The notes below the pieces were generated by a model that did not search any database, was not told the DNA's origin, and saw only the letters and a list, made by a program, of their open reading frames with translations. A DNA stretch of 64,000 nucleotides from Nansenia antarctica. Lineage: Eukaryota > Chordata > Actinopteri > Argentiniformes > Microstomatidae. Position numbers and translations under genes: made by a program. Where the stretch lies: NCBI GenBank assembly GCA_963989245.1, contig OZ022341.1, positions 52,401,213-52,465,212 of the forward strand. The letters run 5' to 3'. Shown piece after piece: positions 57,350-64,000 of this stretch. How positions within the stretch are numbered: the first letter of the stretch is position 1; the number at the start of each line of letters is the position of its first letter.

Positions 57350-60300
57350 GTGAGTTTAGACATTATCAGCATTCAGAACAGCTACATTGTAGCATTTGCA
57401 CTGTTTTTCCAACCCCATTTTACGTGTGGCTTAAGGTTGATCCATGATAATGTCAAGTTGCCAGACTTGACTATTATGATAGGCTACTTATGCGTTTCCC
57501 CTTTACCGCTGCAAGTTTGTGATACGACAAGGCATATGGTTAACATATTATGCTGCCTAGATAATTTACCTTCTCCGCCTATAAAACTCTTTTATTACCT
57601 ATTATACATTGTGGATCTGAAAACACATGATTTCTACTTTCATGCAAGCAGTAGAAAGTAGTGATCTAGACAAATGGACCGGTAAATCTATGTGGCCTAA
57701 CAATGTAATGATTACAGCTGCAATTTTAATGGAGTGATTTTCAAAGCCAAAGGAAAGCCATAGGCAGATTAATTACATTGTTGATGTGGGTATAAATCCT
57801 GTGACGCAGTGGCACCTGATAGTATTTCACCCGTTGTTGCCTTAATGTCCTTTCACTGTCATGAGAAATCAATTTGACAGATTATTATCTAAGACAACCA
57901 TATTGTAGGTGTTGGTTGTAGTTGCCTATATGTTGTTCAGTTGTTTTATTTGTTGAAGTCAGGACCTGACCTCTAACCTTCCAAGTATTTCAGGATTCCA
58001 CCAAGAATGGAGACCAGAAGCTGTTAGGAGACACCTAGGATGATTTGAAAACGCAGAGTTGCCAATGAATGCATAGCTTGGCTATGAAGCATTGTAATGG
58101 ACCTGTCATTCAGTACAATAGTCTGTTTTGTTTTTTCTGGAGATTGAATCAGAAGTTAAATCCCATTTCAGATTTGAGGTTTACCACCATGAAATGGCAA
58201 TCAAACATGTTTTTTCATTAATCATTAAATGCTAACCCCCTACAAGAAGCTCAGCTTTCAATTGTGTTGCAACTTAAGGTCTTAAGGTGTCCAATTTCGT
58301 CATGCAATCAAGACTATTGAAAGGGGAACTATTGCTAGGCAGTCGCCTATCTCTCACATCCAGGCCATCTCCACTCAAATTTATTCTGCAGCAGAATGTC
58401 CCAGTGCCTTGTTGTGTTGACACTTTCACCAAGGAGCACTGGAGTGTGGATGATTCATAGAGGTTATTCAAGGACTCCAGTGAGCAACAAGACATGGATA
58501 TTATAGAAATGTTTTAACCATTAACCATGAACAGTGGAGTCGAAAAAGTAAGGGGCACTTAAACTACTGTCAACTAAAGAGACATTTGAGCCAAACTCTT
58601 ACAAGCACATTAAGGCTGAAATTCAGGGATGTTTTTCTCAGAATGCGTGCTCGTCAAACAAATTATATTTGTGTGTGTGTGCGCGCACAGGCACGTGCAC
58701 ACTTGCTGCCTCAGCATGTCTGACTGTGTGATACACTGATGACACATCTCCCCCCAGTCTTTAGGGGCTGGTCTAAATTCCTTTACTTCTGCCAGATGTT
58801 TTAACACCAGATCTTTGGCATGAGTTTTGTGTTGTTTGGTGTGAAATCACGCTTTCCCATTGTTCTTTCACACTCATTTGACAGACGTTTGATGACATCT
58901 TGATCACATGTACTCAAAAAGGAGAATTTATGGGAAGCATGTCAAGATCTGGGATCATGCTCATGTTTGTGGCTTCAATGGGACAGAATGCTATGTTTCT
59001 CATACAACTGTTTCCCCCTTTAAGGCCTTCATGGGTAGATCATCATGTAGTCATGTTTAGCCCTTGTAGATTAACAATTATATGTTGATATTGTGTTTCT
59101 CCCTGTAAGGCTTCTCATAACAGTGAAATGTCACGCAACAACAACATAGGTTAACAGCCCTTGAGCTAGCTTCATTCTCTTGTACAAATGTAATGTTCAT
59201 AACAGTTCGGAGGCCCAGCCTTTGAGTCCAGTCCTCCGACCTTACTGTATCTACGCAGCAGAAAGGATTTGGACTTGATCTTAATGCAGGGGGATTGTCT
59301 GTGTACCTTGGAACCAGGAGCCCCACACGCACAATGTGCCGAGTTTGCATCTGCTTTAGAAAAACAAGTGCTGAGCTTTTTTAAATGGCGGAATTCCTGT
59401 GCAAGCTCAAAAACCCTCTCTTTATGACTGTTCACACTTCCTGTGCGCTTCACAGGCACATTCTTCGTTCCTTTTTTAATATGGGTGCTGTACAGAGGCT
59501 GTGATTGATTCAAGTTGATGTGGTAATTGATGGTGTCTTGTTTACGTGTGTGTGTGCTGAAACGGGTCAGGGCTTGTTAGCAGTGCTTTGATGTTTTGAT
59601 ATCATCAATTAAGCTCGTTTTGGTCCGAGGACATCAATTAAGTTCCAATGCTAATGCCTTGCCCTGTATCATGTTTCAGAGAAAGGCCTCACGTTCCAGT
59701 CTGAATGCTTCATAATATCATTTGAGCCAGAGTGTACTCTAAATTGAAGATTATTCAAAATGACTGAGAATTATGGGAATATCTAGTTCCATGTTCATTG
59801 ATGATAGTGATAATGATAGTACTTTATAAGCGCTTTTGCTCTGAGAAGCATGAAGTGAACACTAGGTTTGTTTTTTCTTATTTACCATATTAGTTAAGAA
59901 AATATTGTGAAACACAATAATATTGTTCAAGTATGGCAGAGACATGCCAGTGTGAGCAAAAATAACTGAACTGCAGTGCATGGAGTGTATGGTTGGTGTT
60001 GTAAATTGTCTGGTGTTGTTTTCACCAAGACACTGCACTTGTAGTTATGCACATAACTGGAGTTTTAAGCACTTTTACAGACTACTGTATGTAAGTGAAG
60101 ATATGCCACAAATATCACAATATACTGCAAATATCACAATATTTTATAACATAACATAGATACCCAACCTTAGTGAAACGCACAAGTCACTTTCCTCTAC
60201 TCTACTTGAATGTGCCCTTGAAGTCATTGCATCGAAAAGTTTACAGTTTTTTTTGTGTGCAATTATAATTGTGCAACTGGGGATAATAACAACAATACAG

Positions 60301-63150
60301 TTTTACATAATATCCCATAGTGTATTCATATCCTGGATACCGAATGCATACAGCCTACTTGCTGAAGAAAAAAGAACCAGCAAAAGTTAGTGCAGTTCAC
60401 TATTGCCCTCAATGGGCCAATCCTGACTGGAGATAAACAAGTTTTGGGTGTGTTTCATTTTAATCATGCTCTGACATAATGGTTGGTTGTTTGCCCCAAA
60501 AATGTTAGTTATTATCATGCATATGTAAAAGTTGACAGTTGCCATGTTCCCCATTAATTTGTTTTCTTTTTCCTGGTCATTGTCAGAATTATTACTTACT
60601 CATCCTTCCTTCCTGCCTGACGCTGAACAATAATTTTTGCTTATCTTTAGCCATTTCTTTTCCCTGGCTGTAAGCTGTGTGTTAAGAGGGTTTGGTACAT
60701 TCCAATACCAGCTGACCAATAGTATGCTCCAGCTGCCTGATTGTATGATTGAACCACTCTGGGGTCATCAGACACTGGTTTTGTTTTGACAGATGACACA
60801 GCATGTGGACTATAAATATTCATAGGGAATGAACAGAAGGGCAAACGGATTAAAGTGCTGACTGAGTTTGTGCCTTTCACATTCAAAAACAGGAAAGTTC
60901 TCCTGCCAATATATGTGCTTCCTCTTATCCATGGCTAAAACCTGTCCTCTACAGTAAGTAAGTACGTAAAGCTTTATTTATATAGCGCCTTTCGTACATG
61001 AAATGCAACTCAAAGCGCTTTACAATAGAACATATACAACCAAAGATTACAAGGAAATGGGGGGGGGGGGGAAACGAGACACAACAGCAGGGGAGGGGTG
61101 GGGGAAGGGAGGGGAGGGAGGGGTTACATCACCCTCTGTAGAACATCTTCTATCTAATCGGCGCACTGTAGAGCTTTTCTACTTTTCTAAACAAATGCAA
61201 TGCAAACATAACAACACAGGACAGATAGCAGTGCAGACAGAACAAACTGTAGGAGTGGGGGTGGTAGAGAGATAAGGTGGGGGATGGGGGGGGGGGGAGA
61301 GATAAGGTGGGGGAAAGTCTCGGGAGATGTTCTGGGTCAGTCCGTACTTGAGTTTCAGGACATTTTCATACTATACAAATAATTTAGGTTGAGTGAAACA
61401 TGTTTTTTTTTTTTTAACTCACAGTCAACATTTGAGAGAAATAATGGTTCTCTAATGTTATCAAAATTGAGTATGTATCTAGATTTCAATTCAGTGGCAG
61501 CACACATACAGACGTCCTCTGGCACTGGTCACCAAAAATGGTTATCTAGCTAAAGAGGCCAACTTTGACATTTAACCAACTTCCCCTGAGGCCACAGTTT
61601 ACACTGCTGGTGTCGGCTCTGTCATTGAAGTCGAGAACTGGCACTGGCATTCCTGCAGTATCTTTTATAGATCAGAAAAGTAGCTGAAAGTAGGCTACAT
61701 GTTAGATACATGGGTTAGGTATGCAGGTGATAAAATATTGTCGGTTGAGGAGAGGCAGGAGTTGTGTGTTTTTTTTAATCATAATATTTCACAGTGTTGG
61801 AGGAAATATTTATAGTCAATGTCTAAAGAAATATGTGTATTAATGAAACTGTTGACAATGGAAAATAGCAGTTTAAATTAGCTGGCCTCCTCTATGATTG
61901 CATGCTAAATTTGATCTCATTCACATAATTGTGTTGTTGATTCCAAAACATTACTGTTGCTGAGAAGGAGCCAATCATCTTTCTTGTCCAAACAGACAGG
62001 CGAGTTGAGGGGAGGTGAGGGGCTATGAAGCACCCATACATTGTGTGTTTTGACCACTGCATAATGGACTGTGCAACTTATTATGTTAAGATAAAATAAG
62101 GGATTTATGCATTCCCTATTGGAGCAAAGGTGGAATTGAATGTCACAAGTGCTGGCAAGGCTTCACACTTCATTCACACTTCATTCATCTGGGTTCCTTG
62201 ATCAAAATGAAGATGATGGTGCAAGTAGTGTTTACAGGATGGGTGATTTGATTTTGCTTCAACGCAGTATTGTGGGAAATAAGAAGTGAGACTCTTATTC
62301 CGTAACCAAATTATCTCCTTCTGAATTAGAAGTATCCACTGTGTTTGCTCCTCATTTAAATTGCAAAGCAGTCCTACTGTAGAGTGGACTTTCAATTGAA
62401 CTGAATATATCTAGTTTAGGCCGATATCTACCTGCTTTCTACATCCGAGTAAATGTACAGTGCCCTCAAGAAGTATTGTGAAAAGGAAGCATTGTTTCTT
62501 CTTTTGGCTCTATATTGCAATGGTTTGGATTTAAAATTGCAACCGTCTTCAGTTATTTATTTTGAGTTCATGCTTCATGTCCCCTCTTCAGCAAATTAAA
62601 ATGCATGTTCAATTGGATTTAAATCTGGCAATTGATGTGGCTACACTAGAACCTTCCAATTTCTGGCCCTGAAAAACTCCCATGGTCCCATGACAGTATG
62701 TTTTATTCATTGTCTTACTGTATGGTGAATCGCCGTCCAATTAATTTGGAGACGTTTGCTTGTACTCAAGCAGACAAGGTGGTATGCTGTCAATCTTGGG
62801 CAGAAACTTTTTCCGCCAAACCTTCCTCTTGCAATCACTGGGTAATTCCACAGTATGATTCTATTGTTGTTGTTTTGTTGGAATATCAATATGCCAATGC
62901 CAAAAACATTTATCAAAGTTGTACAAACTATACGACATCTATGTAAAGACTACTTCTTACAATTCCAGCTGAACAAGTAAAAATGTACTTAAAGAACTGT
63001 GCAGCTTCAAAGTTTGGTAACAGAATGCCTCCCTGGGTTTTTTATGTAACCATATTTCTCCACATTAAGATTCTAATATGTCTGCAGAATGAATGTGGTG
63101 TAAGATCATATGATCCCTTGAATTTGAAAATATCTCTTTTGCTTGTTGAG
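57350..63150 (+). other. SNX17 intron 1, part in window
   Basis: No coding exon seen. Holds mostly unique DNA, a TATAGCGC-type repeat with G-runs near 60,960-61,310, and an ACAGTGCCCTCAAGAAGTAT Tc1/mariner-like end at about 62,458. Confidence 0.6.
60955..61315. repeat. TATAGCGC-type dispersed repeat with G-rich tracts
   Basis: AGCTTTATTTATATAGCGCC followed by CAACTCAAAGCGCTTTACAA is a common fish dispersed repeat end, related to those at 9,670, 38,285 and 44,050. G-homopolymer runs follow at 61,060 and 61,287. Confidence 0.75.
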
Positions 63151-64000
63151 CTACACTCTCTCCAGCTCTCAGCAGCCTCACCCTCACAGAGCATGAAGTG
63201 AGACGCGTGCTGAAGGCGGTGGACCCCAGGAAAGCCTCAGGGCCGGATGGCGTCCTCCTGGGACGGGTGCTGAGGGACTGCGCCGACCAGCTGGCCGGGG
63301 TTTTCACCAACATCTTCAACCAGTCCCTGTCCCAGGCCACCATCCCACCCTGCCTGAAAACCTCAACTATCATCCCAGTCCCGAAGAAAAGCACGGTGAG
63401 CTGCCTAAACGACTACCGCCCGGTGGCACTCACACCAATCATCATGAAGTGCTTCGAGAAACTAGTCCGGGCCCACATAGTCACACGCCTATATGAGCCC
63501 GCCCAACCTGGATCCATACCAGTTCGCCTACAGAGCCCACAGGTCCACAGAGGACGCCATCGCGACGACTCTCCACTCCACTCTATCCCACCTGGAGAGG
63601 GGAAACAGCTACGCAAGACTGCTCTTTGTGGACTTCAGCTCTGCCTTCAACACCATCCTTCCAGACAGGCTAGTGACCAAACTACTAGACCTGGGACTAT
63701 CACACTCTATATGTGCATGGATCAAGGACTTCCTGTCTGACCGCCCCCAGAGGGTGCGGGTGGGCTCCCACACCTCCACAGCCCTCAGACTCAGCACTGG
63801 GTCCCCCCCGATTCCTGGGGGTGCACATACAGGATGACCTGTCCTGGAAGATCAACACAGCAGCCATCATCAAGAAGGCACAACAGCGGCTCTACTTCCT
63901 GAGAGTCCTCAGGAAAGACCACATCGGACAGGAGATGCTGGTGACCTTCTACCGCTGCGCAGTGGAGAGCATCCTCACCTACTGCATCTGCATCTGGTTC
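63150..64000 (+). mobile_element. LINE ORF2 fragment with internal deletion
   Basis: The plus strand encodes VRRVLKAVDPRKASGPDG-like sequence, then CLNDYRPVALTPIIMKCFEK, DPYQFAYRAHRSTEDAI and VDFSSAFNTILPDRL (RT motif A). A frameshift lies near 63,490. At about 63,807 the sequence jumps from RLSTGSP directly to FLGVHIQDDLSW, skipping the YADD box, so several hundred bases are deleted. It continues to CICIWF at the window end. Same family as the reverse fragment at 772-1,135. Confidence 0.9.

Overview
The window looks like nuclear DNA of a ray-finned (teleost) fish. Three vertebrate protein-coding genes can be assigned by reading spliced exons: EIF2B4, ATRAID and the first exon of SNX17. Everything around them is a dense, repeatedly nested mixture of fish-type transposons (hAT, Tc1/mariner, piggyBac-like, Harbinger-like MITEs, LINEs, tRNA-derived SINEs, one Ty3/gypsy element) and long microsatellites. 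The species cannot be told from this sequence.

Layout. 1-1,450: decayed LINE with a second LINE fragment inserted in reverse. 1,450-8,940: mostly unique non-coding DNA with a long TG repeat. 8,944-9,413: possible 3'-terminal exon of an unidentified plus-strand gene. 9,653-10,970: LINE insertion with a 15-bp target duplication. 11,650-18,280: a cluster of related non-autonomous repeats containing a hAT element, which contains a Tc1 remnant, which contains a piggyBac-like element. 18,285-19,510: LINE fragments. 19,670-23,415: minisatellite, GA/TG/GACA tracts, a duplicated exon-like segment and a transposon sitting inside a GA tract.

Core genes. EIF2B4 (plus, 23,906-33,571, 13 coding exons plus a possible 27-nt microexon) encodes the delta subunit of eIF2B, the guanine-nucleotide exchange factor for eIF2. 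ATRAID (minus, 37,505-35,289, 7 coding exons, 229 residues) lies tail-to-tail with it. SNX17 exon 1 is at 57,290-57,349 and its remaining exons lie beyond the window. EIF2B4 and SNX17 are neighbours in mammals; here about 24 kb containing ATRAID and many transposons separates them. No direct functional cooperation between the three products is implied.

Between ATRAID and SNX17 lies the most unusual element: a 3.75-kb DNA transposon (37,687-41,439) with short inverted repeats, a TTA target duplication and a broken gene whose conserved motifs resemble XPG/FEN1-type nucleases followed by a Cys-rich domain. It is followed by a telomere-like tract, LINE and Tc1 remnants, a 660-bp minisatellite, a hAT inserted in a hAT, another hAT, and a nearly intact Ty3/gypsy element (49,827-55,142) with LTRs differing at one base but disabled by an in-frame stop and a SINE insertion. 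The window ends in SNX17 intron 1 within an internally deleted LINE.
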